47,325 bases of DNA from Chloroflexota bacterium (GCA_016210245.1 JACQUR010000063.1:1-47325); one strand, 5' to 3'; numbered from the stretch's first letter, positions 32,922-42,343 are shown. The notes: generated by a model from the sequence alone, not told the origin. Translations and numbers: made by a program.

Positions 32922-34571
32922 ATGCTCTTGAAAAGGTTCTGTCCGTACCTGAACGCGCTGGTCGCCTACAAGAGCCGCTGCTACTTCATGGCCTGCGGTA
33001 AGGTGGGCGAGCGTTACGGCATCGACAGTTGGGCGACGGGGGTGGCCAACGTCCGCGGCGCGGAGGGTACCTGGCGCGACGCCGTGGACGGGGCGCTGGG
33101 GCGCAACCCCATCGCCCACGGCTCGGTGGACGGGACCATTGCCCTGCACGTGGACGTGCCGCCGGGTGGCACGGAGGTGGTCCACCACTGGCTGTGCGCC
33201 GCAGTTGGCTACTTCGAGGCCGAGGCGCTGGAGAAGCTGGTGCGGGAGCGGGGGCCGGAGCCGCTCGAGCAGCGGAGCCGTGACTACTGGCGCCTGTGGG
33301 CCAACCAGGAGGCGCGCGACTTCGGCGGGCTGTCCGACGAGCTGGTCGAGCTGTACAAGCGCAGCCTGCTCGTTATCCGCACTCAGATCGACAACCGCGG
33401 CGCGATCATCGCCGCCAACGACTCAGATATCACCGAGTACGCGCGCGACACCTACAGCTACATGTGGCCGCGCGATGGCGCCCTGGTGGCCATGGCGCTG
33501 GACCGCGCCGGCTACCACGAGGTCGCCCAGCGCTTCTTCACCTTCTGCCAGCAGATCGTCTCCCCGGAGGGCTTCTTCTTCCACAAGTACACTCCCTTCG
33601 GGGCGCTGGGCTCGAGCTGGCACCCCTGGATCGACGTCCAGGGGCGGCCCCAACTGCCGATTCAGGAGGACGAGACCGCCCTGGTGCTGGTGGCGCTGTG
33701 GCACCACTTCCAGCACACCCGCGACGTGGAGGTGATTCGCCCCTTCTACCGACCATTGATCCGCGGCGGGGCGGACTTCCTGGTCGGCTTTCGCGACCCG
33801 CGCACCGGACTGCCCACCCCGTCCTGGGACCTGTGGGAGGAGCGGCGCGGCGTCCACGCCTGGACCGTGGGCGCAGTCTGGGGCGGCCTGCAGGCCGCGG
33901 CCGAGTTCACGCAGGTGTTCGGGGACACAGCGCTGAGCGAGCGCTACCGCGACGCGGCGGCGGAGATCAAGGCCGCGGCGCGGGCCTACCTGTATGACCC
34001 GGCGCAGGCCCGCTTCACCCGCACGCTGATCCTGCGCGACGAGGGCTTCGAGCGCGACACGACGCTGGATAGCAGCATCAGCGGGCTCTTCCTCTTCGGC
34101 ATGTTCGAGCCCCACGACCCGATGCTGGCGCGCACGATGGCCCAGTTGCGGGAGCGCCTGGGGGTGAAAACGGCCGTGGGGGGCGTGGCGCGCTACGAGG
34201 GCGACTCCTACCAGCAGGTGAGCCGCGACCTGGCCCAGGTGCCCGGCAATCCCTGGTTCATCTGCACCCTCTGGCTGGCCGACTACGACATCGCCACCGC
34301 CGAGCGCCTGGAGGACCTGGCCGGCCCGCTGGAGGTGCTGGAGTGGGTGCGCTGCCACGCGCTGCCCAGCGGCGTGCTGGCCGAGCAGGTACACCCCTAC
34401 AGCGGCGCGCCAGTATCGGTCTCGCCACTCACCTGGAGCCACGCCGCCTTCGTCAACACCATCCACCTCTACCTGGACAAGCGCCGCCTGCTGCTGCGCG
34501 CCCGCCTGCACCAGGGCCTCCAGAGCGACGACGCCCTGCTGGAGGCGCTGCGCAGCGTGGCGCCGGAGCGT

Positions 34572-34577
<6 letters not shown>
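32922..34577 (+). CDS. GH15 glucoamylase-like hydrolase, 5' truncated
   Basis: The 551-residue frame (from ATG 32922) hydrolyses, by family, alpha-glucosidic bonds from non-reducing ends. It has the (alpha/alpha)6 barrel with [15 protein letters not shown], the acid motif [15 protein letters not shown], and the base region [12 protein letters not shown]. Relatives have about 640 residues and an N-terminal beta-sandwich. Here only its last part survives ([20 protein letters not shown], then [10 protein letters not shown]). Upstream of ATG 32922 the frame is Arg/Ala-rich and unrelated, next to a PIN remnant. The catalytic domain looks intact, but expression and folding are doubtful. Confidence 0.78.
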
Positions 34578-34700
<123 letters not shown>

Positions 34701-34783
34701 GTCCTCCGCCCCCCGGCCCCCATTCTGCTATCATGCCCCAGGACGCCGCGGCAGCGACCCAGTCAACTCGGGGGTGGGGATCG

Positions 34784-36004
34784 ATGACCATCAACTGGCA
34801 GCAGCTCTTTGCCGAGCGGACGGCCCGCATGCAGGCCTCCGACATTCGCGAGATCCTGAAGGTAATCGCCCAACCAGACATCATCTCCCTGGCCGGGGGC
34901 CTGCCGGCTCCGGAGCTGTTCCCGGTGGACCACTTCCGCCGGGCCTTCGAGTGGGTGTGGGAGACCAACGGCCAGGCCGCGCTGCAGTACAGCATCACCG
35001 AGGGCTACCCGCCGCTGCGCCAGTTCCTGGCCGCTCGCATGGCCCGCACCTTCGGCATCCGGACGACTGCCGAGGAGATCCTGATCACCAACGGCTCGCA
35101 GCAGGGCCTCGACCTGCTGGGCAAGATCTTTCTCGACCCGGGTGACAAGGTGGCGCTGGAGAGGCCGAGCTACCTGGGTGCTATCCAGGCCTTCGACCAG
35201 TACCAGGCAGAGTACGCCATCGTCCCCATGGACGAGGACGGCATGCAAACCGAAGCGCTGGAGGAGCTGTTGCAGCGCGAGACGAGGGTCAAGCTCATCT
35301 ACGCGGTGCCGAACTTCCAGAACCCGAGCGGTCGGACCATGAGTCTGGAGCGCCGCCAGCACCTGGTCCGTCTCTCGGCGAAGTTCGGGGTGCCCGTCGT
35401 GGAGGACGACCCCTACGGCGAGCTGCGGTATGAGGGCGAGCCCCTGCCCAGCCTGAAGTCGCTCGACACGGCCGGGAGCGTGATCTACCTGGGCACCTTC
35501 TCGAAGATCCTGGCCCCGGGCTTTCGCCTGGGCTGGGTGGTCGCCTCCGGCGCGGCCTACGAGCAGTTAGTGCTGGCCAAGCAGCCGACCGACCTGCAGA
35601 CCGCCACCGCCTCCCAGATGGCCTTCTACGAGGTGTGCAAAGACGGCTTCGTCGACCAGCACGTGGAGCGGATCAAGGAAGTGTATGGCGAGCGGCGCCT
35701 GACCATGCTGCGCGCCATGCAGACCTACTTCCCCGAGGGCGTCCGCTGGAGCAATGCCCAGGGCGGCCTGTTCTTCTGGGTGATGCTGCCCGAGCACATC
35801 GACGCGCGCGAGCTGCTGGTGGACGCGATCAAGGAGAAGGTCGCCTTTGTGGCCGGCCAGGCCTTTCACGCGGACGGCAGCGGCAGGAACACCATGCGCC
35901 TGAACTTCTCGAACGCCACCCCCGAGAAGCTCGAGGAGGCGATCAAGCGCCTGGGCCGGACGATCGAGCGGCGGGTGGGCGTCACGAACGTGGTGAGGGG
36001 CTGA
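34784..36004 (+). CDS. PLP-dependent aminotransferase, 2-aminoadipate/LysN-like
   Basis: The 406-residue fold-type I class I/II aminotransferase has [16 protein letters not shown] near the start, [11 protein letters not shown]180 in [20 protein letters not shown] (D208, Y211), Schiff-base lysine K241 in [15 protein letters not shown] and a final arginine in MRLNFS. Enzymes of this group transfer amino groups from aromatic, branched or 2-aminoadipate donors to 2-oxoglutarate; exact specificity cannot be read. ATG 34784 starts the conserved N-terminal arm. A 100-bp gap after the heptamer array should hold its promoter. Confidence 0.9.
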
Positions 36005-36105
36005 CGACTCGCAAGTTGGCGAAGCCGGTTTTCACTGGTGTGCCTCCTTCTCCAAGCTGGAGTCGTCCGAGTACTCGATCGGTCATGGATTGCACCTCTC
36101 CTCTC

Positions 36106-36588
36106 TCAATTCAGTCCGCTCAGGTCCAGGGTGTCCAGGAAGGCAACCAGCGGGCCGCCCAGCGACTCCGCCTCGGCTCTGGCCGGCGGGAACAGGGCGC
36201 CGTCTGCCAGCAAGGGCAGTTTGAGACACACCGCGAGCGCCAGCGCTTGCCCGGGCTCGGTGGGCACCTCGATCGAGCCGCTCGCTATTTCGATCGCGAG
36301 CGACGCGCGCAGCAGGCCCGCCCCGTGCGCCGCCAGATGCACGGCCGCGAGGCGGCCGCCGAGCGCCTCGGCGATGCGGCTGGCCAGGCGCAGGGCCTGG
36401 CTTCGGCTCGTCTCCTGGTCGCGCAGCTCGTGCAGCAGCGCATGGCCGTCGCTGGCGCAGAGGCACAGGCACAAGACCCCGCCATCCGAGGAGGAGCCGC
36501 GTCGGACCACGTGCGCCATCGCCTGCCGCGGGTCGCCGACGCACATGCGGACGCCGCGCACCTCCACCTCTGACCAGCCCGGGCGCAT
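36106..36588 (-). CDS. Bifunctional-nuclease (DUF151/BFN)-like protein
   Basis: A 160-residue protein. Its middle and end match the BFN fold in order: a helix ASRIAEALGGRLAAVHLAAH, then LLRASLAIEIASG and the substrate motif SIEVPTEPGQALALAVCLKL, where typical members read IEVDARPSDAIALAL. The Asp of the RPSD motif is replaced (TEPGQ), so activity is uncertain. The N-terminal half is less conserved. ATG 36588 overlaps the upstream stop (TAATG) and GGGAGG lies 10 bases before. Confidence 0.6.
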   Translation of the reverse strand: MRPGWSEVEVRGVRMCVGDPRQAMAHVVRRGSSSDGGVLCLCLCASDGHALLHELRDQETSRSQALRLASRIAEALGGRLAAVHLAAHGAGLLRASLAIEIASGSIEVPTEPGQALALAVCLKLPLLADGALFPPARAEAESLGGPLVAFLDTLDLSGLN

Positions 36589-36746
36589 TACTCAACCTCC
36601 CAGGAAACGGAGGTGGCCCGGCGGAGGACGGCAAGCCGCCTCTGAAGCCCACGGGCGATGGCGGCCAGGCGCGCCGCAACGGCGGCTGCCGGCGTGTCCC
36701 GGACGGAGCGCAATGGGAGCTGGAGCATGCCTTGAGCGCGATACAT
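36588..36746 (-). CDS. Small 52-residue protein coupled to BFN-like gene
   Basis: The frame starts at ATG 36746, with GGGAGG five bases before it, and ends in a TAATG overlap with the next gene. The product is helical and basic (AAVAARLAAIARGLQRRLAV, then RRATSVSWEVE), without cysteine or membrane segment. Coupling and ribosome site argue that it is real. No family recognised. Confidence 0.6.
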   Translation of the reverse strand: MYRAQGMLQLPLRSVRDTPAAAVAARLAAIARGLQRRLAVLRRATSVSWEVE

Positions 36747-36784
36747 GAGAACCTCCCTCGGCTCGGGAGAGCCGGTCCAGATGA

Positions 36785-36819
36785 GTAACGGCTAACGTTA
36801 CAAGTTAGCATATACTAAC
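36785..36819. promoter_or_regulatory. Palindromic operator region
   Basis: GTTAG-N6-CTAAC (36804-36819) and GTAAC-N7-GTTAC (36785-36801), with TAACGTTA inside, lie 40-75 bp upstream of the 36746 start. The AT-rich core (CATATA) suits a -10 element on the minus strand. The TTAG-N6-CTAA layout equals the operator at 45180-45195. Confidence 0.5.
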
Positions 36820-36912
36820 CCATCGGACTGCCGTGTACACCCGCCACATGGACGGTTTTTCGCAGAGTGCGCTCTGGTGCTCTGCGACTGGTGATTCGCA
36901 GGGTACGCTGGT

Positions 36913-36974
36913 TGTCCGAGCCGCGACCGTGAGGGAGCGCGGACCTCCGCTCCCTCACGGTCGCGGCTCGGACA
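36913..36974. repeat. Perfect 27-bp inverted repeat, 8-nt loop
   Basis: Arms 36913-36939 and 36948-36974 start TGTCCGAGCCGCG and end GGGAGCG, loop CGGACCTC. It is the second copy of the family at 20368. It lies downstream of the P-ATPase remnant. Confidence 0.9.
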
Positions 36975-37009
36975 GAATCCTTCGCGGCTCGGCGTCTCCG
37001 CGCTGAGTC

Positions 37010-37535
37010 GTTGAGTGGTGGCGCTCGCGATAGCCGATCAGCCGCGCGGCGTTCAGCACCACTGCTACGGTGCTCGCGTTGTGGACGATGGCGCCCACCA
37101 GGGGCGACATGAGGCCGACGGCACTGAGGGTGATGCCCAGGACATCGACGCCGATGGCGGCGGCGCGGCGCTCAGCAGCGCCCCGCCGGCCAGCAAGCGA
37201 CCTGCGAACAGGCCGCCCAGGACGACGCCGCTCACCGTGAGGCGGAGGAACTGTCCGACCAGGCCAGGCTCCTCAGGGCCGGTCCGCCGCGCGGGCAGTT
37301 GGGTCGTCGGTTGAGCGCTAGCAACCGCGCGGGCGATCGCCTCCACGCCGATCGCCCGCGGGTCGAACTCCACCAGCACGCGACCGCTGGCCGGGTTCGC
37401 CTGCACCCGGCGCACCCCGCGCAGGGCCGCCACGGCCAACTCGATGCCCCGGGCGCGCTCGGCGCTGGCCCACAGCCCCGCTACTTTGAGCCGCGCTCGG
37501 CCGGGTAGGGCGGCGACCACTACCACCTGGCGCAT
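37010..37535 (-). pseudogene. Metal P1B-type ATPase with the core deleted
   Basis: The 5' part (37535 to about 37180) is a cysteine-less HMA-like domain, LPGRARLKVAGLW with ALRGVRRVQANPASGRVLVE, and the first membrane segment LRLTVSGVVLGGLFAGRLLA. In another frame, 37170 to about 37010 gives the gene's end: GVDVLGITLSAVGLMSPLVG then AIVHNASTVAVVLNAARLIG. The whole core of about 600 codons (actuator, CPx helix, DKTGT, nucleotide domain) is gone. Start region has a ribosome site AGGGAGG. Confidence 0.85.
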
Positions 37536-37556
37536 GCTTCCCTCCCTGGCCTCGCT

Positions 37557-37736
37557 GCCTCACGGTCGCGGCTCAGCCAGCGGTGGCACAGGCGAGCTGC
37601 CTGTGCCACCGGACGGTCGCGGCTCAGCCAGCGGCAGCACAGGCGAGCTGCCTGTGCCACCGGACGGTCCTCCTGGTGGCACAGGCGGCTCGCCTGTGCC
37701 GCGACCTCCGCTCCCCCACGGTCGCGGCTCGGATTA
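37557..37736. repeat. Composite hairpin repeat array
   Basis: Two 51-bp tandem units (37564-37614, 37615-37665) differ at two or three bases. Each contains a 12-bp perfect hairpin, GGTGGCACAGGC with GCCTGTGCCACC in unit 1. A third partial unit (37666-37702) has the same hairpin. The array is bounded at both ends by pieces of the ACGGTCGCGGCTC family seen at 20368 and 36913. It separates the P-ATPase remnant from the gene at 37786. Confidence 0.85.
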
Positions 37737-37785
37737 CACCCATCCCTCAGATGACGATCGACAGACCGCTGTGGAGGAAAGGTAC

Positions 37786-38022
37786 TCAGCCGCCCGGGGG
37801 CCGCCGCAGCCAGCGCCACAGGCCGACGATGGCCCGCGCCGCCAGCGCCGCCCCGACGGCCACGGCGAAGATGCGCGCCAGGGAGGCGGTCCGCTCGACC
37901 GGACGGCCCCACTGCTCCCAGGGGATCGTGGCCTCCTCGCCGCCCTGGTACCCCCGCGCTCGCGCGCTCATCGCGGCCGCCTCGTCGCCCATGCGGTCCT
38001 GGGCGCGCTCAGCTCCGGACAT
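37786..38022 (-). CDS. Small protein with one C-terminal membrane segment
   Basis: A 78-residue protein with a hydrophilic N-terminal part (MSGAERAQDRMGDEAAAM) and one membrane helix (about 48-68, IFAVAVGAALAARAIVGL) followed by a basic tail. GGGAGG precedes ATG 38022. Small tail-anchored proteins of this type are common next to metal P-ATPases, but the function is unknown. Confidence 0.5.
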   Translation of the reverse strand: MSGAERAQDRMGDEAAAMSARARGYQGGEEATIPWEQWGRPVERTASLARIFAVAVGAALAARAIVGLWRWLRRPPGG

Positions 38023-38107
38023 GGTTCAGATGCCTCCCGGTGAGATCTCGCCCTGCTCGGCGCCACGCCCCGACAGGTGGACGGTTTCTCGAACGAAGGG
38101 CGCCGCC

Positions 38108-38344
38108 TCAGCCCTGGTGCGAGGCCACCAGGCCGTGTTCGTGGGCGTAGACGGCCAGTTGCACGCGCTCGCTCAGCCCGAGCTTCTGGAGGATCTGGCT
38201 GACGTGCCACTTGGCCGTCGTACGGCTGACGCCCAGGACGCGGGCAATCTCGGCATTGGTATGGCCCTGGGCGACGAGGGCCGCCACCTCGCGCTCGCGC
38301 GGCGTCAGTGCGGCGAGCGACATCGTTTCACTCGCCCCGCTCAT
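38108..38344 (-). CDS. Stand-alone LuxR/GerE-type DNA-binding domain
   Basis: The 78-residue product is a bare tetrahelical LuxR domain: LTPREREVAALVAQGHTNAE, then IARVLGVSRTTAKWHVSQIL and QKLGLSERVQLAVYA. All conserved positions are present, so it should bind DNA, but no receiver or sensor domain is attached. Its ATG lies 17 bp inside the end of fbpC, so it is co-translated with the iron transporter. It may be a GerE-like small regulator or the tail of a lost response regulator. Confidence 0.75.
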   Translation of the reverse strand: MSGASETMSLAALTPREREVAALVAQGHTNAEIARVLGVSRTTAKWHVSQILQKLGLSERVQLAVYAHEHGLVASHQG

Positions 38345-39413
38345 CGGGCGCGGCACCACCGCGCGCGGCCGGAAAGACCACCGCCTCGCCCTGGACCTCC
38401 ACCCGCACTCGCTGTCCGAGGCGCAGGGCGCTCTGGTGGCGGCGTCGCCCGACCAGCGAGCGCAGGGTGGCGCCCGAGTCGAGCTGGAGGGTGAACATCT
38501 GCTCGTGGCCGTAGAACTCGCGGGCTACCACCCGGCCATTGCCACTCTCGTCGGCGATCGGCAGGATCATTTCGGGGCGGAGCATCAGGTCGACCGCGCC
38601 CTCGGGCGCCTCGGGCGCGGCGACCGTGCCCAGCTCGCACACGACGGCTTCCCCGTGCGCCCTGCCTGGCAGGAAGTTGGCGTCGCCCACGAAGGCAGCC
38701 ACCTCCCGGGTGGCCGGGCGGCGATACAGCTCCTCCGGGCTGGCGAGCTGGACGACGCGGCCGGCCCAGAGCACCGCCACCTCGTCGGCCAGGCTGAGCG
38801 CCTCCTCCTGGTCGTGGGTCACGAAGATGGCGGTCGCTCCGGCCGCGCGGAGGATGTCGCGCACCTCGGCCCGCACGCGGGCGCGCAGGTCGGCGTCCAG
38901 GTTGCTGAACGGCTCGTCCAGCAGCACCACGGCTGGATTGGGCGCCAGCGCCCGGGCCAGGGCCACCCGCTGCTGCTGCCCCCCGGAAAGCTGGTGCGGA
39001 TAGCGGCGCTCGAAGCCGGCCAGTCCCACCAGCCCGAGCAGTTCCTGCACGCGGGCTCTGCGCGCGCCGTCGCGCCCGTTCAGGTGGTGGAGGCCAAAGC
39101 CCACGTTCTCGGCTACGGTCAGGTGAGGGAAGAGGGCGTAGTCCTGGAAGACCATGCCCACGCCCCGACGCTCGGGCGGCACGTACACGTCCTGGCCGGC
39201 CACCGGGCGCCCGGCCACCCGGATCTCGCCCGCCTCGGGCTGCTCGAAGCCAGCGATCAGGCGCAGCACAGTGGTTTTGCCGCTGCCGGACGGGCCGAGC
39301 AGCACCACGATGTTGCCAGCCGCGACCTGGAGCTGCAGACGGTCGACGGCCAGGACGCCGCTGGCGAAGCGCCTGGTGACGCCCCGGAGGTCGATGACTG
39401 GGCCAGGCGCCAT
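38328..39413 (-). CDS. fbpC: Ferric-iron ABC transporter ATPase
   Basis: The 361-residue protein powers import by hydrolysing ATP. It has Walker A GPSGSGKTT (40-48), Q-loop FQDY (Q90), signature LSGGQQQRV (142-150), Walker B VVLLDEP (162-168), the H-loop VTHDQEE, and a C-terminal TOBE-like domain from about 250 on. Together with the fused double permease before it and the FbpA-like protein it forms a ferric-iron (or similar) uptake system. The ATG follows the permease stop by one base. Confidence 0.88.
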   Translation of the reverse strand: MAPGPVIDLRGVTRRFASGVLAVDRLQLQVAAGNIVVLLGPSGSGKTTVLRLIAGFEQPEAGEIRVAGRPVAGQDVYVPPERRGVGMVFQDYALFPHLTVAENVGFGLHHLNGRDGARRARVQELLGLVGLAGFERRYPHQLSGGQQQRVALARALAPNPAVVLLDEPFSNLDADLRARVRAEVRDILRAAGATAIFVTHDQEEALSLADEVAVLWAGRVVQLASPEELYRRPATREVAAFVGDANFLPGRAHGEAVVCELGTVAAPEAPEGAVDLMLRPEMILPIADESGNGRVVAREFYGHEQMFTLQLDSGATLRSLVGRRRHQSALRLGQRVRVEVQGEAVVFPAARGGAAPDERGE

Positions 39414-39414
39414 G

Positions 39415-41061
39415 TCAGCCCAAGGCTACCGGACTGGAGCGCGGGCGTACCAGCAGCACGGCCAGCCAGCCCAGCCCCACCAGGGCGATCAACAGCAATG
39501 CCACCACCGAGGCCCGCGGGTCGACCCCGACGTCCATGGTATGCACCCAGATGCGCACCGGCAGAGTATCGAAGCCGGGCGGACGCAGCACCAGGGTGGC
39601 GGCCAACTCGCGTATCGAGAGGATGAAGGCCATCAGCCAGGCGCCGGCCAGGCCGGGCGAGGCCAGCGGGAGCACCACCTCGCGGGCGGCACCCAGCGGA
39701 GTCCGGCCCAGCACCCGCGCGGCCTCCTCCATCGCGGGGGCGATCTGGCTCAGGGCCGCCTGGGCCGCCTGGTGGGCCGGCCCGGCAAACAGCACCAGGT
39801 AGGCCACGGCCAGCAGGGCCGCGGTGCCGTAGAGACCGGGCAGGAGCGCGAGCGAGAGGCCCACCAGGCTCAAGCCAAGCACCGTGCCGGGGATAGCATA
39901 GCCCGCCTGCAAAATGGCCCCGGGCAAGCCGCCGCGGCCCTTCCACTGCCCCCAGGCGGTGACCAGCGCCAGCCCCAGGGCCAGCCAGGCGCCCGTAGCG
40001 GCCACCGCGAGCGAGTTGCGCACGAAGGGCCACTGCTCGGCCAGGAAGCCAGCCGCCACCAGCGGGCCGAGCTTGGATGCCTGGGTGGCGAGGACGGCCA
40101 GCGGGAGCGCCAGGGTGAGTGCGACCGCGCCCAGCAGGTAGGCGAGGGCGGCGAGCTTCCAGCGGCCCAACGGCTGGCGCCGCGATCCCAGGCCGACGGA
40201 AGAGCGCTGGCTGCCCACCTGGGTGTAGCGCGCTCCGCCCAGGCCCCAGCGCTGCACCAGCAGCAGCAGCAGCCCCACCATCACCAGCAGGGCCAGCGAC
40301 GAGCCGGCCGAGTCGGGCAGGCTCAGGCCGGCTAGCAGTTGGTTGTAGATGACCGTGGTGAAGGTGCGCACCCGGAGCAGGGAGACGACCCCGAAGTCGA
40401 CCCAGGCGTAGAGGAACACCAGGAACCCGCCGGCCAGCAGGGCCGGGCGGAGCAGTGGCAGGGTGACCCGCCAGAAGACGCCGGCAGGGGAGAGGCCCAG
40501 GCTGCGCGCGCTCTCCTCCAGGGCCGGACTCGAGCGCTCCAGCGCGCTCTGGACGGTGATGAACACGTAGGGCGCACTGAAGACGCCCAGCACGAAGGCT
40601 GCGCCAGCGGGGCTGTACAGCAGCGGCGGAAAGAGCACCTGGCTTGTGGACAGCCCGACCAGCCTGGCCAGTCCCTCGTGTACCAGGCCGGTCGGCGCCA
40701 GCAGCGCCGCATAGGCGATGGCGCCCACGTAGGGCGGCACGGCCAGGGGCAGCGGACCGAGCGCCTGGAAGAGGCGTCGGCCGGGCACGTCGGTGCGGGT
40801 CACCAGCCAGGCCCACGGCACGGCCAGGGCGAACGCCAGCAGGGTGGCGCCGCCGGCCAGCAGCGCCATGCGCAGCACCAGGGTTGGCAGCTCCATACGA
40901 GCCAGCGTCAGGGCCAGGTCTGGCAGCCGGGCCTGCAGCGCCAGCCAGACCAGGTACCCCAGCGGCAGCAGCATGGGCAAGGCCAGCACCGCGGCCGGGT
41001 CCGGCAGACGGCCGCGGTGGACGCTGCGGGTCAGTAGGCGGTAGTGGAGCGCGAGCGCCAT
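39415..41061 (-). CDS. fbpB: Ferric-iron ABC transporter permease, fused double unit
   Basis: The 548-residue protein has about twelve membrane segments in two halves, as in FbpB/ThiP. Each half has an EAA-type loop: LEESARSLGLSPAGVFWRVT in the first and MEEAARVLGRTPLGAAREVV in the second, which contact the ATPase. ATG 41061 starts MALALHYRLLTRS with the first helix soon after. The FbpA gene lies upstream on the same strand across a heptamer palindrome, FbpC one base downstream. Confidence 0.88.
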   Translation of the reverse strand: MALALHYRLLTRSVHRGRLPDPAAVLALPMLLPLGYLVWLALQARLPDLALTLARMELPTLVLRMALLAGGATLLAFALAVPWAWLVTRTDVPGRRLFQALGPLPLAVPPYVGAIAYAALLAPTGLVHEGLARLVGLSTSQVLFPPLLYSPAGAAFVLGVFSAPYVFITVQSALERSSPALEESARSLGLSPAGVFWRVTLPLLRPALLAGGFLVFLYAWVDFGVVSLLRVRTFTTVIYNQLLAGLSLPDSAGSSLALLVMVGLLLLLVQRWGLGGARYTQVGSQRSSVGLGSRRQPLGRWKLAALAYLLGAVALTLALPLAVLATQASKLGPLVAAGFLAEQWPFVRNSLAVAATGAWLALGLALVTAWGQWKGRGGLPGAILQAGYAIPGTVLGLSLVGLSLALLPGLYGTAALLAVAYLVLFAGPAHQAAQAALSQIAPAMEEAARVLGRTPLGAAREVVLPLASPGLAGAWLMAFILSIRELAATLVLRPPGFDTLPVRIWVHTMDVGVDPRASVVALLLIALVGLGWLAVLLVRPRSSPVALG

Positions 41062-41067
41062 CGCTCG

Positions 41068-41127
41068 TTGGAGGTTGGAGGTTGAAGGTTGGAGAGAGCT
41101 CTCCAACCTTCAACCTCCAACCTCCAA
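41068..41127. repeat. Heptamer tandem-repeat palindrome no. 4 (TTGGAGG)
   Basis: Four 7-bp units (TTGGAGG, TTGGAGG, TTGAAGG, TTGGAGA) at 41068-41095 are mirrored without any mismatch at 41100-41127 around a 4-nt loop (GAGC). The one variant unit is present in both arms. It lies between the fbpA stop and the fbpB start. Confidence 0.95.
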
Positions 41128-41131
41128 CCTC

Positions 41132-42214
41132 CTATCCGCCGAGCACCGGCGTGAACATCTGCACCGCGCGCTTCTCGGCTTCGGACAGCTTCACCCAGTC
41201 CATTTGCGGGCGTTTGATCTGGTCGATCGGCTTTACCCCGGGGGCCGTGGCCGCGCCCAGGGCCACGCCGGGCACCAGCGGGAACTCCTGCTCCTGGGTG
41301 GTCAGCGGCTCCTGGCCCGCCGGGCTGAGCGCGAAGTCGACAAACGCCCGGGCCTGGGCGCTGTTGGCCGCACCCTTCAGGATGGCCACGGTGAGCGGCG
41401 TCACCAGCGTGCCGATCTCGTTGGCCCCCTGGTCCGGGTAAATCAGCCCCACCGACGCCCCCTCCTTCGCCTTGGGCACGTAGTAGTAGTGGTTGACCAG
41501 CCCGACCGCCGCCTCGCCCCGGGCGACCGCGTTGGCCACCTCGGTGTGATTGGCCAGCACCTTAACCCCGTTGGCTTTCAGGTCGTCCACGTACTTCATG
41601 GTGAACTCCTCGCCCCGCTCGAGCAGCAACGACGCCAGCCACAGGCGCACCCCGCCCTCGCGGATGGAGGCCATGGCCACCTTGCCCTTCCAGCGCGGCT
41701 GGGTGAGGTCGAACACCGACCCGGGCGTGTCGCCGGCGGCCACCTGGGTGGTGTTGAACATGATGTTGCGGGAGCGGCCGATGACGCCCGTCCAACTGCC
41801 ATCGGCAGCTTTGAACTCGGGCGGCACCTTTGCGGCGTTGGGCGAGGCGTAGGACTCGAGCAGACCCTTCTGGCGCAGCAGCTCCGTGCCGGCCGCATCG
41901 GTGGTGAAGAACACGTCGCCGCGCGGGCTGCCCTTCTCCTGCTCGATCAGCAGGGCCAGCTCGCCGGGCGCGCCGCTCTTGAGCGTCACCTGGACGCCGC
42001 TCGCCTGCTGGAAGGCCGACACCAGCGGCTTCATCAAGTCCTCTTTGCGGGCTGAATAGACGGTCAGCGTGCCGCCGAGCTTCTCGGCCGGCTTCGTCTC
42101 GGTCGTGGCCGCCTTGCTTGCTGGCGGCGGGGTCGCGGGAGCCGCGGTGGTGCAGGCCGTGGCCAGCAGCATCACGGCCGCCAACCAGACGCGAGGCGTG
42201 AACAGACGAACCAT
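41132..42214 (-). CDS. fbpA: Ferric-iron-binding lipoprotein, FbpA-like
   Basis: The 360-residue solute-binding protein has lipobox LATAC (Cys21) and a two-lobed fold opening LTVYSARKEDLMKPLVSAF. The tyrosine cluster NHYYYVPK (Y243-Y245) is the iron-ligating site of FbpA/FutA proteins. Others, such as FTTDAAGTELL and GRSRNIMFNT, fit the same family. GGAGG precedes ATG 42214, and the promoter at 42224-42322 is shared in sequence with that of the lipoprotein gene at 43903. It should be processed by Lgt. Confidence 0.88.
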   Translation of the reverse strand: MVRLFTPRVWLAAVMLLATACTTAAPATPPPASKAATTETKPAEKLGGTLTVYSARKEDLMKPLVSAFQQASGVQVTLKSGAPGELALLIEQEKGSPRGDVFFTTDAAGTELLRQKGLLESYASPNAAKVPPEFKAADGSWTGVIGRSRNIMFNTTQVAAGDTPGSVFDLTQPRWKGKVAMASIREGGVRLWLASLLLERGEEFTMKYVDDLKANGVKVLANHTEVANAVARGEAAVGLVNHYYYVPKAKEGASVGLIYPDQGANEIGTLVTPLTVAILKGAANSAQARAFVDFALSPAGQEPLTTQEQEFPLVPGVALGAATAPGVKPIDQIKRPQMDWVKLSEAEKRAVQMFTPVLGG

Positions 42215-42223
42215 AAGTCCTCC

Positions 42224-42322
42224 TCAAGCAACGAGCGCGGGCGCTCTGAACCTACAAGATAGCGTCTACGTAGCCAGGCTATGAGGCTGCACGAACGTAC
42301 GGCGTTCGCCGGCGCTGGCCAA
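42224..42322 (-). promoter_or_regulatory. Promoter of fbpABC, conserved with 45119-45221
   Basis: TTGGCC (42322-42317) and TACGTT (42299-42294) are 17 bp apart on the minus strand. Downstream elements AGCCTGGCT (42279 region), a GCTATCT box and CAGAGCGCC-GCGCTCGTTGC align position for position with the other promoter. The palindrome over the -10 is degenerate here (TTCGTGCAGCCTCA). Confidence 0.7.
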
Positions 42323-42343
42323 CAGGGGCGTCAGGGTACACCG

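Noticed and set aside
37557..37736. CRISPR-like array at the 51-bp units
   Set aside because: Units are contiguous without unique spacers and form hairpins.
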